A DNA stretch of 64,000 bases from Petunia secreta. Its lineage: Eukaryota > Streptophyta > Magnoliopsida > Solanales > Solanaceae. Made by a program: the position numbers and the translations under genes. Below, piece after piece: positions 31,528-43,770 of the stretch. The notes beneath the pieces are model-generated. The model ran no database searches and was not told the DNA's origin. It saw nothing but the letters and a program-made list of their open reading frames with translations. Every line of letters starts with the position of its first letter. The stretch's first letter is position 1. Location: assembly GCA_029990175.1 (NCBI GenBank), contig JARKIP010000035.1:39260001-39324000 (forward strand). The letters run 5' to 3'.

Positions 31528-32786
31528 AGAGTTAAGGACCTCACAAGTTCACTCCCTCACGTGTATCACTCAAAAGATGTCACTCAATTTTCTTTCCACT
31601 CGTGTATACACTCAAGGTCGTTGGCTTTTGTGACCACACTCTATTGTTCTCACCACTCAAGCCTTTTTCCACTCAAGACCTTCTTGTCTCTTAGTAATCA
31701 CAATGGCAAGATCAATCACTAACGCACCCAAGTAATGGTTCGGAATGGAGTTTAAGTGACTCGATGTACGTTAAGCACTTTGAAGTGAGGACTTGAATCA
31801 AAAGATACTACGGATCTTCTTTGAATTCTAGTCTCCTTCCTAGGCACGATGATCCTAATAGCAATTAAAAGGTTAGCACTATTCAAGTAGAACAGTTACT
31901 CAAAGTAGCACTAACTAGATGTTATGTTATCAAACAAAGGGAAATACCTATGAAAATCTACCCGAAACAATACGTTCAGCACTCAGGAGGGGCGCCTGAA
32001 ACTCAGGTGGGGCGCCTAGTCTGTGCAGTGTTCCAGGCGGGGCGCCTAGATCTAGGCGGGGCGCCTGGGACTTAGGCAGTAGCCAAGTCAGGCGGGGCGC
32101 CTGGCTTAGGCGGGGCGCCTGGCCTGAAGCCTTTTCCAACTCGTTCCAAACTCGTTTCAAGTCGATTTTCAAGCCTCAAATCCGATGTTTTCAACTTGTT
32201 TTCACAATCCAATGATACCCAAAGTTGTTTTTGATCTTCCTTAACAAACCCCAATCAAATTAACATCCAAACAATCAATCAATGGCAAGATTCAATGCCA
32301 AGAACTCAAGAACAAGGGGGTTTTCAAAGGGTCTTCAAAATGGATTGTGATTCATCAAAGTTGGTGTTATACATGCTCAAATCCCACAAAATTGGTATCA
32401 AATCGTTTGTTTTTCAATGAAGTTCAATCCCCAATAACAGATTTCAATCAAGCATCAATCCAACCCAAGAATCAAGCCAAAATTCATCAAGAACAAGTTC
32501 ATCAAGGGTTTAAGGGGTTTTGGGGTTTCAAATTTTCAAACTCCACCAATCCAAACAATTTTGGTATCCAAGTAACGGGAAATCAATCACGATCAAGAAT
32601 CCATAACACCCATATCATAAATCATCCAAATCAACAAGTTACACCAATTTTTTGGAATTTTCAATTTTTTCAATTTTTTTGTAATTTTCTTCTTTCAATA
32701 ACTTCAACAACAAGAAAACTAAAAGAAAAGATACTAGGCACGAAGAACCAAGGGTCGGGGGTTTGTAGAAACAAAACCCGAGCCTT
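31528..32786 (-). other. B1 leader
   Basis: Untranslated leader between PBS and ATG, about 1.26 kb. It contains a GC minisatellite block (31985-32125, ggggcgcct units) and AT-rich DNA. The segment just before the ATG resembles 62100-62220 of element F. No reliable gene; plus-strand frames here are shadows. Confidence 0.65.
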
Positions 32787-32798
32787 GCTCTGATACCA
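32787..32798 (-). other. B1 primer binding site (initiator tRNA-Met)
   Basis: TGGTATCAGAGC on the minus strand, immediately inside the 5' LTR end. Confidence 0.9.
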
Positions 32799-32801
32799 AA
32801 C

Positions 32802-33549
32802 TGATGAGACTCAAATAGGCGGAAGCAAATAACAAGGTTGCGGAAGCAACAATCACAAGATAACAAGAAAGTAAGGGATTGGGGGGGAATAGAAATAGAA
32901 GAAAGAGAATGGATAAACGATTCAAACCATGAATTGATTATCCGAGAGAGGAAGGGAAACTTGAACCATACAAGGATTCCGTACTAGTGACGGGTCTCCA
33001 TAGGCTCCAAGAAAAGAGATAATCCGAAGCTTCAAGCTTCTACAAAGAAGAAGGCCTTGCCTCTCTTACTAAGTCTATTCTTCAATTCTAAACAAGCTAA
33101 GGAATAAGACTAGCTATCTAGCTATTTATAGATGTTTTTAGACACTAAGTAAAAGGTCTAAAGTGCCCACACTTAGGCTTAGGAATAAAAGACCACGTAG
33201 GGTCAAAACAGTAAAAGCCTAATAAATCTGCGCGCTGGGAGGGGCGCCTGAAGCTGGGAGGGGCGCCTGGCTTTTGCTGAGTCTAGGCGGGGCGCCTGGG
33301 GTTTGGCAGGGCGCCTGGGGTAGGCGGGGCGCCTGGGCTGGGGCCTGGGCAGGCGGGGCGCCTGTGCACCATTTTAATCCTTAGGCAGTGAGCTTTCCAG
33401 GCGGGGCGCCTGGGCTAGGCGGGGCGCCTGAGCCTGGTTCTTCCGGAACGGCTTCAATTCATCTCCGATGCTCTTGACCTCTCGTCCCTTTCATCCTCCA
33501 ACCCCGGCTCTTGATGGTAAGTGCTTTAGGCTCGATTTGGGTCTCATCA
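32802..33549 (-). repeat. B1 5' LTR
   Basis: Near-identical to 27502-28252. A minus-strand TATA box (tataaata) lies at 33123-33130, and the GC minisatellite at 33238-33435. Confidence 0.93.
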
Positions 33550-33554
33550 CAGGC

Positions 33555-34099
33555 ACTCCGCCTGAAGGAGAGGCGCTCCGCCCAAGCTGCCTTACTGATC
33601 AACTTAGCAGGCACTCCGCCCACCCTTAGGCGCTCCGCCTCCCCCCACTGTGAAGCCAAGATGAGGACTCCTACTTTAGTCTAGTATTATTTACTAGTTT
33701 GACCCTACGTGGTCTTTGTTATTACACCCAACTTGTGGGGTTATTTTAGACTTTATTTAGAAGTGTAGAACCTCTATAAATATTACACTTAGGTCATTAG
33801 ATCATTAACTTGTTTAGATTTGAAGAATAGACATAGAAAGAGAGGCAAGGCCTTCTTCTTGTTGAAGCTTGAAGCTTCGGATTATCTCTCTGCTTGGAAC
33901 CTATGGAGATTCTTCACTACTACGGAATCTTTGTATGGTTCAAGTTTCCCTTCCTCTCTCGGATATTCATTCATGGTTTGAATCGTTTATCCATTCTCTT
34001 CTTCTATTTCTATTCTTCCTCATCCCCATTTTCTTGTTATCTTGTGCTTATTGCTTCCGCATCTTAGATTATTGCTTCAGCCTATTTTTCCCTACATCA
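33555..34099 (+). repeat. Element C left LTR, second part
   Basis: Continues from 27501 after the duplicated CAGGC and ends CCCTACATCA. TATA box tataaata at 33775-33782. The two parts add up to 706 bp, the same length as 52336-53041. Confidence 0.88.
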
Positions 34100-34101
34100 T
34101 T

Positions 34102-34113
34102 TGGTATCAGAGC
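34102..34113 (+). other. Element C primer binding site (initiator tRNA-Met)
   Basis: TGGTATCAGAGC two bases after the LTR end. Confidence 0.9.
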
Positions 34114-35276
34114 AAGGCTCGATTTTCGTTCTTGCGAATCCACGTTCCTTGTTCATCTTATCTTTACTTTAGTTTCTTGTTGTTGAAGTTATTGGAAGGA
34201 AGAAAAAAAACAAAAAAATTGAAAAAGTTGAAAATCTGAAAATTGGTCATAACTTTTTGGTGTGATTGATTCTTGTTATGGGTGTTATAGATTCTTGATC
34301 CATGTTGAAACCCCGTCGTTTGGGTACCACAATCTCGTAGTTTGGAGTGGAATCAAGAAAATTGAAATTTGAAAATCCCAAAATTGTTAAACCCTTCCAA
34401 AACCCTTGTTCTTGGTGATTTTTGGATGATTCATGGGTTGGATGATTGTTGACTGTTGATTTGATTATCGAGGTTTGTTCCACATTGAAAAAAAAAACGA
34501 ATAAAAACAAATTTCGTGTGATTTAGAGTTGTATAACATCGAATTTGAAGAATCGAAATCCACTTTGAAACCCTTGTTGAAACCCAACTTGAAACTTTGA
34601 ATCATGATTGTGCTTTGATTGTTGGATGTTTTGATTTGAAAATCATTGGGGTTTGAAGATTATAGCAATATATAACTTTGGGTACCTTGAATTTGGGCAA
34701 AACATGTTGAAATCGAACCAAAATTTGGGTTAGAATTGAAGAAAAACCGCTTTCAAAAAGGCTGAACCCGACCCCCAGGCGGACCGCCCACCCCCTAGGC
34801 GCCCCACCCACCCTAGTTCACTGCTTACCAAGGCAGGCGGACCGCCCACCTACCCCAGGCGGACCGCCCAGTGTGCTGGTTGTTTCGTTTGGCTTCGTTT
34901 CACGTGTTTGGGTGATTGTTTCGCTTCCAAACTTCTGGGTTAGTGTTTCTAAAGTATTAGTCCTACTTGATTGACACTAATCTTTGATCCTTTAGGGTGT
35001 TGTGTGTCTTGAAGTCTTTACTTAAAGTCGTATAACTTGCTTGCTTCAAGTGCGTATTAAAATAGCTTCCGTACATCGAGTCACTTAAACTCCATTCCGA
35101 ACCATTACTTGGGTGTACTAGTTGATTGATCTTACCATTGTGGTTCCTAAAAGAGATAAGGGCATCTTTTGTTGGGGGTTTGGGAGTGTGCACCCTAAAA
35201 AGAGTGTTGAGAGCCACCACCAAAGGTAAGGGAGAGCAACTGAGGTTCTTTATACTAACCTTTGCACTTTCTTAAA
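34114..35276 (+). other. Element C leader
   Basis: Untranslated, AT-rich, with a block of GGCGGACCGCCCACC-like repeats at 34770-34875. About 1.1 kb of it is repeated at 53056-54180. No gene seen. Confidence 0.75.
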
Positions 35277-35954
35277 ATGTCTTTTGCAGGTACAAGGAGC
35301 CATAAGGGAGGTTTGGAGGGAAGTGGTTGTGGTGAGAAAGGTGTAAGTGGGAGGGAGTTATTTAAAGCTTACCTTCCGAGCATTTTGGCTAAGATGGAGG
35401 GAATTAATACTCGAATCCGACACTTAGAGGATAATTTGAATGAGATTGACACCGAGGGAAGAGGTGGTATGAGTAGTCCTATGGGTTGCTGAACCAAGGA
35501 GGGTAGAGGAGACTTCTACCAAACTCCTACTTCAACGAGTTCCTATGGGTTCCATAGTGGTACTTCTTCCTTGACTTCCAACAACACTTCTAATGTTGGG
35601 AGAGTGATGGGAAGTGGAGGATATTCTAGTGGTATTGCCACTAGTGGAGGGATAAGGAAAACCCGAGTTGATGGTGATGCAAGTCTTTGACATTCAAGCT
35701 CTTCTTTGGATGTGCCTATACGAGACTTGGGTGAAAGTAGGTTTGTTATTGGGGTAAATGGGGTTGATGGACACTTGCTCCAAATTGGTGAGACCGATGC
35801 CAATTGTATTAACCCAAGATTAGTTCAAATGCTAAAGATACAATGCCATGATCTAAAGTACCCCTATGAGTACAAAGGAGTTCGGGTTTTCAAGGAGGCA
35901 CGGGTACTCATATCTCATAAGGGTTACAATGAGTATGTTCGGTGTGATGTGTAT
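35277..35954 (+). pseudogene. Element C unknown protein, N-terminal part, broken
   Basis: ATG 35277 begins MSFAGTRSHKGGLEGSG, followed by a short coiled-coil-like segment (ILAKMEGINTRIRHLEDNL). Stops fall at 35490 and 35688. Past the first stop the frame continues with Gly/Ser-rich sequence matching B1 (YGFHSGTTSS, SNNTSNVGRV). 35706-35954 is the retropepsin-like segment (LKYPYEYKGVRVFKEARVLI), again without a D-S/T-G motif. The N-terminus differs completely from B1's acidic one. Element D interrupts after CDVY; the frame resumes at 49984. Confidence 0.75.
35950..35954. other. Target site duplication TGTAT of element D
   Basis: tgtat before D; the same tgtat at 49984-49988 after D. Removing D restores CDVYPVPNVGVWLGDPWL in element C. 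Confidence 0.92.
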
Positions 35955-38434
35955 TGCTGACACCCAATTTTGTCCCTCATTTTTTTAAAATTGGTCATAA
36001 TTCAACTTAAGGGTGCAATGTGACTATTTGTGCAAAATGTGTATTAGAAGTCATGCATTTACGTGTGTTACCCTCTATTTATATATCATATGCTTAAATG
36101 TGGCTATATTATGTAACTTTTGCATCATTTAGGCTATTTGTCAAAACTGTGACTATTTGTGAAATTAGTACATTCATAATATTAGCGGCTACATTATATA
36201 ATTACGTCATTTAGGCTACATGTCAAGTTTATTTTAATTTGTGATTATTTGTGCAAATTAGTAATTATTTGTGATTATATATATTTAAATAATTAAATTT
36301 GAGTTTATTTAATATTTATTTGTGCATTTTATAATATATGTATATCTATATTTTATTTTTACACCTTTAAGTTAAATATTGGTCAATTGAAGTATCCAAA
36401 TTCCTTTTATTATTAATTCTTCCATATTTGAAAATTACTAGCCAAAATTCTTTATTTATCTTTATTTATTTTTATTTATTTACATTTTACTCTGAACCTA
36501 GCCAAATTTCCTAGCCAAATACATCCTTATTATTTGAATTTTTTAAATCTCAAACCTTCTTCCTAATTCTATCTTGAATCTAGACCAAATAATAGTCTAG
36601 ATACGTCTTCCCGTCTAAGTTCATCCCCCCAAATCTTCTCCTAAATATTTCCTGATCTTATTGTTAAAAATTTCCCAATGTCCCTACCCCACTTTTAGTA
36701 CCAAGTTCATTACCCAAATCTAATCCCCAATTTTTCTCCAATCTCCCTAAATCTCTCCCTTGATTCACTCCCATTCACAATCTCCTAATTCCTCTTCTTC
36801 CTAATTTTAGATCACCCTTTTCCCCACTTTCAAGTCTACATACATTATTGAGGAAAATCATTCAAATCCCCCTCAAATCATTCCCCTTAATCTTATCCAA
36901 TCAAATCCCTCCCATTAAGCCTAAATTTTCCAATCACCTCCCATTTTCCTTAACCACTCTTTTTCAAAAATACTATAAATACACCTACTTCTCACATTCA
37001 TTCATCACTGACTCTCATCTTCTCCTACACACATCTCCTAACATATTGATTCATCATCACTTGCAATTACATCTTCTATACACATTCCAACATTCTCACT
37101 TCTCACAACTTAACCACATATTTCTCTACACTTCTTTTATCCTTTAACACACCACTCCATTTTTCATTATTTTATTGGGAGCCACATTAAAGACTTGTCC
37201 AGAAGCTCGTATTGACAAAAGTTATCCATTCATTGGAAGGTAACTTGTATTGAACTTTTCTTAGTATTTTGTGCTAACGTTGCAGGTACATCTACAACTA
37301 TATATAAGTTACTGCTATGTAATGTGAATATTTGGTTAAGCAGGGGCCACCTTCTACCCTCTATTTATTTATTGTGTGTTGAAATGAGTGAAATTACAAG
37401 ATATGTTGAGAATGTGAAGTGCTACTTGAAAACTTAAATGTTTTGCGTGAATCTGGAAATCTGAGTTTTACTTAGTTAATGCATGACAGGTTTTTTTTTT
37501 TTTTTAGATTAAATTAGTGCAGGGAGCTGGCTTATTTCTGCAAAATTGAGAATTCTGAAAATTTAACAGTAGCATGAAGGCTTTGCATCTTTATTACAAC
37601 TTAGTTGTTTTAATTTGGAGGCCTACTTTTAAAGCTTTTAAAATTATTTTGCTTACATGATATTATTTGACTTGTGTGATTTGCATGACCGTACTCTTTA
37701 TGTGACGACTGGGAGAGTCTAGATTTGGGCATTAACACAATTAGGGAGTCTAGATATTTTACATTTATATTAGTAGTCTCAATGGCCTCCGAGACATTAA
37801 GTGGGACGCTAGTAACCTTTAGGACGTTTAAAATATTAGCTAGCGCTTTAGTTAAATACTTAAAGAGGGTATGGGGGTTAAAGGGAACTAAGCCCCTCGG
37901 AAATGATGGAAATTACCCGAGCTACATTTGATAGTGGATTCTGAAACTATCGTTCCTTCCAAAAGCCAGGTTCTGATACGAATAGGATAACTAAACCTAG
38001 GGTCATTTATTCAAACGTTTAATTGGTTATTTATTATTCCGTGGCTATTTGTGCAACACAACTATTATTTCAAATTATTTATGCAAATATATTAAATTAC
38101 CTATTTTACTTTGCATCTTATATCTCCTTTGTTTATTTATTTAGTTTCTATCCTTTTTTATAAGCAATATAGTAAACCCAATATAAAAATCGGCCGGGAA
38201 CCACGCTTAGTGGAACCTAGGAGGTGCCCAACCCCTTCCTTCTGGGTTACTTCGAACACTTACCCGAATCTCTGACTAGTAGACCAACCCGGAGTTATTC
38301 TTTAAATGAAATTAGAAATTAATAGGTGACCTAATACGCCTATAATAATTTATTATGTGGCGACTCCAAAACTCAATCCAAACGAGTTACCCAAGTCGGA
38401 AACCACTTTACTTGATTTAAAGTGAGGTGCGACA
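35955..38434 (+). repeat. Element D 5' LTR
   Basis: 2,480 bp, AT-rich in the first half, with TATA box tataaata at 36974-36981. Homologous to 45186-46540 plus 48879-49983. Contains no gene. Confidence 0.9.
36974..36981 (+). promoter_or_regulatory. TATA box of element D LTR
   Basis: tataaata in aatactataaatacacct. The same box is in the 3' LTR near 46203-46212. Confidence 0.6.
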
Positions 38435-38437
38435 GAA

Positions 38438-38455
38438 TGGCGACTCCGCTGGGGA
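38438..38455 (+). other. Element D primer binding site
   Basis: TGGCGACTCCGCTGGGGA just after the LTR. This is the Ogre-type PBS, usually assigned to tRNA-Arg. Confidence 0.8.
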
Positions 38456-39762
38456 TTAAGTGTTCTAACCATTACGATTTTTTATATTGGGTTTATTATT
38501 GCTTTTATTATTCAATACTAACTTTTTTCTATTTGCAAGTGGGTAGCCTTTATATTTTTGCAATTTTTTGATATTTTGAATATTGATGAATTATTTGTCG
38601 CATTTCGTTGAATTATTTATTGCGTTTCGTTCATATTCCTCCACTCCTGGAAAATTGACACTTACGCACACGCAGACGATTACGTGAATCTCACGGTCGT
38701 TTCACTCTCAAATAACCCTTTAGAAGGAATGATTAGAATCTAGTTGGTCCGTGGTACAGCCAACAATTCTAAACGTTCCCACCCCTTGGTTGTCCGCCTG
38801 GGGGAACCATGTCCTTGTCTAGATTACCCAACTCTTAGTTGCACTCTGTTTAGAAATTATGCATCATATCATATTTAGGAAAATTTTGACTTTGACTCAT
38901 GTTTAAGTCTACTAGTTCACCATATTTGAATGAACCAAACGGATTTTCGACCCTAAGGGACATTTAAATGTGTTACGTGTGCATTTATTTAAAGTTGAAC
39001 GTGCCTAATGTAGACCATTTGTTCTCAAAAGTGTTGATCATCCAATTATTTTTTGTTGGATGATGTCACAAGCCATGAAAATTAGGAATGTCGAAGAAAA
39101 CAGACTTTAAATTGATCTTTCTACTTTTGCGTAACAAAATCAATTATTTATTTCTGTAAATGGAAATTGTTATAGAAATCAATTATTTATTTCTATTTAC
39201 GTATGAAACTTTTTATTTCTACATCATACAAAACCAATTATTTTATAGAATTATTTTTGGATTATGAATGAAAATTAATTTTTCTATTTTTATTAAAACC
39301 AAATTATAGACTATTCCTATTTACCTAAAAATGTTATTCCACATTTATACAACAAAATTATTTTTCTGTTAACTTTGGGTTATGAGAACAAATAGGATGA
39401 CGCACGATACACGTTCAATTTTAAATATCATACCCGAACTTAGGAAGACTTAACATCCTTGGCATGTTAAAGTCAATTAGCCAACTTCGTCCAAATGACA
39501 CTTATCATGCATCTTATATGTATTGGTCTTGTTAGGCCTACCTCCGATACAAGAGAGGTCCCTTGCATTATAAGGAGTGATATATTTTGCATTTGATAAT
39601 TATTACCTCGAGACTAACTTATTGTTTTCGTGTTTAAGTTTTACTCCCACTCCTGAGGTTGACTTGTGCATTCTGGCCGAGCATCAGTACCGGACGAGAA
39701 CCAAGGGACCAGTTACAACTCCTTCCCCCTCACAAACTAGAAGAAGAAGAAAGCGAAACATC
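38456..39762 (+). other. Element D leader
   Basis: 1.3 kb AT-rich untranslated region. Ogre elements often carry an extra ORF upstream of gag; no such frame is preserved here. Confidence 0.6.
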
Positions 39763-41650
39763 ATGACTGAGTTGAATAATGTTGCTCTTAGTGACGATAA
39801 CATTGAGAATAATGGGACACCCCGCAAACCTGCTTTGGTTGGGTATGATGAACATGTTGCTACTTTAGAGCAAAGAATTAAAGAACTTGAAGAGAAACTG
39901 ACAATGGCCAGTTTACCCATTGGAAACTCCGCCCATTCAAGGGAATCAGTCGATCCAAGTGGGTCAGCCCGCCCTAATGGAAAGGACCCTATGCACCCAA
40001 CTGATCCCTCTGTTGTTCACCAAATAATACCGCCAGCCACATACCAAGCAGCGGCACCTGCTACTTACCAAACAACACAACCAGCTCCTTACCAAACAAC
40101 ACCACCAGCTACTTATCAAGCACCACCTCCTGCATACCCTACTTACCCAAACACAAGCCTACCTCACACCAATACCGCATATCCACAGCCTTACAATCCC
40201 ATGTTCACTGCTGAAACCAAAAAACTCACTTCGCTAGTCAAAAACCATGAAAACTATGAATGGGCGGAGGATGAAGCCAATGATGATGGCACAAAAGAGA
40301 AAGTTCGTAAGCTGGAAGCAGCCTTTAAGAAGTTTGAGTTAGGCAAAACTACTAAAGGTTTAGCTTATGAAGACTTGTGCATCTATCCTACTTTGCAATT
40401 GCCAGACGGATACAAGATACCAAAGTTCGACCTGTTCAATGGCACTGGAGACCTATGGCACATCTGAGAACATATTGTGATAAGTTGATTGGAGCAGGGG
40501 AAGACGAGAAAGTACGAGTGAAGCTGTTCAGTCGAAGCTTGACCGGAGAGGCTTTGAGTTGGTTCTCTAAGCAGAAGCCTGACACATGATTTGGTTGGGA
40601 AGATATGGCAGCAGATTTCGTAGAACGATTTGGGTACAACACTGAAATGGTACCAGATCGTTTCTACTTGGAAAAGTCGAAAAAGAAACCCACAGAGACG
40701 TTTAGAGAATATGCTACGAGGTGGAGAGCAGAAGCTGCCAAGGTGCAACCCGCTATGGATGAAAAAGAAATAGTGAACATATTCATCCGCATTCAAGAGG
40801 ACGTCTATTACGATAAGCTGTTGCATATGAAAAATCAGAAGTTTGCTGATGTAGTGTTGATGGGAGATGACGTAGAAGAAGGACTGAAAAGTGGAAAGAG
40901 TATTAGCCTAGCTGCACTACAAGCTACTAATAAGACTATCCAGTCAGGAAATGCGAGTCTCTCCAAAAAGAAGAAAGACGAAGTCTCTTTTGTTGCAACC
41001 ATTCAAGACCCTACTTTAACCCACTATTACAAAACACCACAACCATACCATCACATACCACCTGAATATCCCGTTTACAACACTCAACCCACTCGGCCTA
41101 TATTCTACACCCCAGCGCCAAGCCGTCCATTATGCTAGCAAAATACTCAAACCAACTACCGAAATGCATCACCATACTCTCCCAGGCCTCGCCCTGATGC
41201 AAACCAAAGACCCAAAAGAAACTACAGTGCATTAGCTGAATCTCGCACCCAATTGTTCGAGAGATTGAGAGCTGCTGGGCTTATTGTCCCAATCCCTCAA
41301 AAGGTGCCAGACAATCCTTCACCACACTTTGATTACAACAAAAGGTGCGCATACCACTCAGGTGGACCGGGGCATGAGACGGAGAGATGTTTTTCATTGA
41401 AAGATAAGATTCAAGACCTAATAGATGAAAAGGTCATTCACTTGAAGATACCAAATGTGCACAATAATCCACTACCTAATCATGGAGATGAGAAGGTGAA
41501 TATGATTGACTTCAGCGAAGAGTGCAATCTGGGAGGCACGATTATAAAAGCAAAAACAGTGTTTGATAAACACAAGTTTGGCATGGAGTACGTCTTGGTT
41601 TGCAAAGGAAAAAGTATTACAAAAGATACAAGAGGTTATCATTCACTATA
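39763..41650 (+). pseudogene. Ogre-type gag, degraded
   Basis: ATG 39763 (MTELNNVALSDDN) leads into a coiled coil (TLEQRIKELEEKL) and a Pro/Thr/Tyr-rich repeat with ATYQ/APYQ units (40025-40190). The capsid core is in pieces: PKFDLFNGTGD, then after a one-base loss near 40450 HLRTYCDKLIGAGEDEKV and FSRSLTGEALSWF. A Trp-to-stop change falls at about 40587, then WRAEAAKVQPAMDEKEIV, a stop near 41136, and a zinc-like block CAYHSGGPGHETERC at 41347-41391. Capsid protein normally packages element RNA. At least two stops and one frameshift make it inactive, though the gag region is the only coding part kept. Confidence 0.85.
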
Positions 41651-41651
41651 G

Positions 41652-43089
41652 CAGTTTGCTCCAACTCTGAAAAAAGCATCCATCTTTTCAAGCTGCATGA
41701 AAACTCTCAAGGGAGAAGGACTTGCCGAAGGTGTTCACGGTATAGAAGGTGAGCTGACCGGTCTAAAGGAGCTATTCATGGGAGAATATGATGCAGCTCT
41801 TGAAAAGCATACTGAAGCCTTGAACATCTAGAAAGATGAAGCTGAACAACTGAATCTACATCACATTCCGAGCATGCCGAGAACCTTAGTGGATCTGGGG
41901 CATTAGTTATTTTCTTAAATAAATCACGGCTCCGAGTCATTAGCTTTTGTTTTCTTTGTTGTTCAACTTTGTTGCATCGTTGTTTCCTTTCGAAGACTTT
42001 TTCTCAAGTCCAATAATAAAATCATTTCCATTTCTATTTTAACCATGCGTCATTCACTTTCAGCAAAATTATTTTAATTCCATTGAATCTGCGACTGCGA
42101 TGTGAGGAAGCAGTCTAAAACGACGAGTACAAACCAGGCTATGGTGATTTGACAAAAGGCATTTGAGGAACTTCATAAAAATCTTATAGCAGACAATTGA
42201 AGCAAGAGCATCTAGAAGATATTGAGAAAATGACTTAAAGCGACACAGTAGAAATACATATAAGGAGCAGAATTGGACAATCCCAAATGGGCCAAAATAT
42301 ACTGGAGCAAGTGATGGACAAAACAAGAAATATAAAGGCAAAAGAATTTAACAAGGAGTTTAACAAATTATAGTTGGCCCTGAAGTAGAATTCTCTAAAT
42401 CGAGAAAAAAGAACAAGATCCTTTGAGATACAATCAAGAGATATTACGAGTCCAGCAACAATCATCCTTTTTGGACTTGAACTATGCAGCGACCTGATTC
42501 CCAAAAGGGGATACTTAGGCAGCCTACTCAAGGCACGGTCACATCATAAGAGAATTTTATTGGACACTGGGGCAGAATTTTTTGAGTTTCCCTCAAAAAA
42601 TTCGTAGAATACATTACAATACACTGGGGCAGAATTTTTGAGGGATCTCAAAATTCAAGAAAAACACAAGCAGCACACTGAGGCAGAAATTTTGAGGGAA
42701 CCAGAAATTTTGAGGTTCCCTCAAAATTTCAAAGTGGATGATCTTTGAGCAGCAAACGGACATAGAGGAGATTATGTCCAAACAACACGTCGCAGTCTAT
42801 GATTCAATGCAACAAGTTTGCATTACTCTTTAAAAATAATTTTCACAAAACACATGCATATCCCCTTTCATTCTCCCTTTTTGCCCACAGCTCGACTAAG
42901 GTTTGACACTCGAAAAGAGAGATATTACGAAGGAAACAATTATACAAGATGCAGCAGCAGAGTGCAGTACCACGAATGTGCAAGTCAACCTCCCCCAAAA
43001 AACTCACAATTTTTCTTTGATTGCAAATTTACACAGGTACCAAGTATACCTAACAACTCTTGCAAAGCAAAATCTATCAGATTATCAAA
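41652..43089 (+). other. Element D post-gag region
   Basis: No pol. At 42560-42740 three loose repeats share ACTGGGGCAGAATTTTTGAG and their TCCCTCAAAA counterparts. The remainder is unique AT-rich DNA with short shadow frames. Confidence 0.6.
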
Positions 43090-43770
43090 GCATAGAATCT
43101 GCGTCGGCGGATATATAGGGTCCGCGTCTGTGGACACGACATCAATTTGAGAAGCATAGGATCTGCATCGGCGGATATATAGGGTTCACAGTGGTGAACA
43201 TGATAGCAATGACAACAGTGTAAGGTCCGCGTCTATGGACAAGACATCTTTTGGAGAAGCATAGGATCCATGTCGGTGGATGTATAGGGTCTGCATCGGT
43301 GGACATAACAAGCATAGGATCCATGTCGGTGGATATATAGGGTCTGCAGCGGTGGACATGACACCAATTTGAGAAGTATAGAATCCATGTCGGTGGATGT
43401 ATAGGGTCTGCATCGGTGGACATGACAAGCATAGAATCCATGTCGGTGGATATACAGGGTCCGCAGTGGTGGACATGACATCAATTTGAGAATTGTAGAA
43501 TCCATGTCGGTGGATATATAGGGTCTGCATCGGTGGACATGACCAGCATAGGATCCATGTCGGTGGACATGATATCAATTTGAGAAGCATAGAATCCATG
43601 TCGGTGGATACATAGGGTCTGCATCGGTGGACATGACATCCATAGAATCTGCGTTGGTGGATATATATAAGGTCCGCGTTTGTGGACAATTCAGCAATTA
43701 AAAGTGTAGGGTCCGTGTTTGTGGGCATACTTCAATAATTTGCAGCAGAGCAAGGTCCGCATCGGTGGGC
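43090..43770 (+). repeat. Minisatellite in element D 3' region
   Basis: Tandem units built from ATCCATGTCGGTGGATATAT, AGGGTCTGCATCGGTGGACA, then TGAC. The basic period is about 51 bp, alternating with longer units that add ATCAATTTGAGAAGCATAG. About ten copies, older at both edges. Long minus-strand frames here are translations of the repeat. Confidence 0.88.

Larger units (their letters stand above)
27502..33549 (-). mobile_element. Element B1: young non-autonomous LTR retrotransposon with unknown ORF
   Basis: LTRs at 27502-28252 and 32802-33549 differ by roughly five bases plus a G-run length change. PBS TGGTATCAGAGC (initiator-Met type) is on the minus strand at 32787-32798. The internal region has one long intact frame and no gag zinc knuckle, RT, RNase H or integrase. 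It is inserted into the GC minisatellite of the element C LTR with a CAGGC duplication. The PPT and C-terminal residues are shared with families A and C, whose autonomous relatives probably supply the enzymes (inference). Confidence 0.9.

Noticed and set aside
36848..37147. 99-codon frame in the element D 5' LTR, similar frame at 46080-46379
   Set aside because: Both lie in LTR sequence around the TATA box; similarity is due to LTR homology and the composition is pyrimidine-rich non-coding.
43142..43728. Long minus-strand frames with repeated YIHRHG / PPMQT residues
   Set aside because: Translation of the element D minisatellite. The unit length keeps frames open by chance; no start context or domain.
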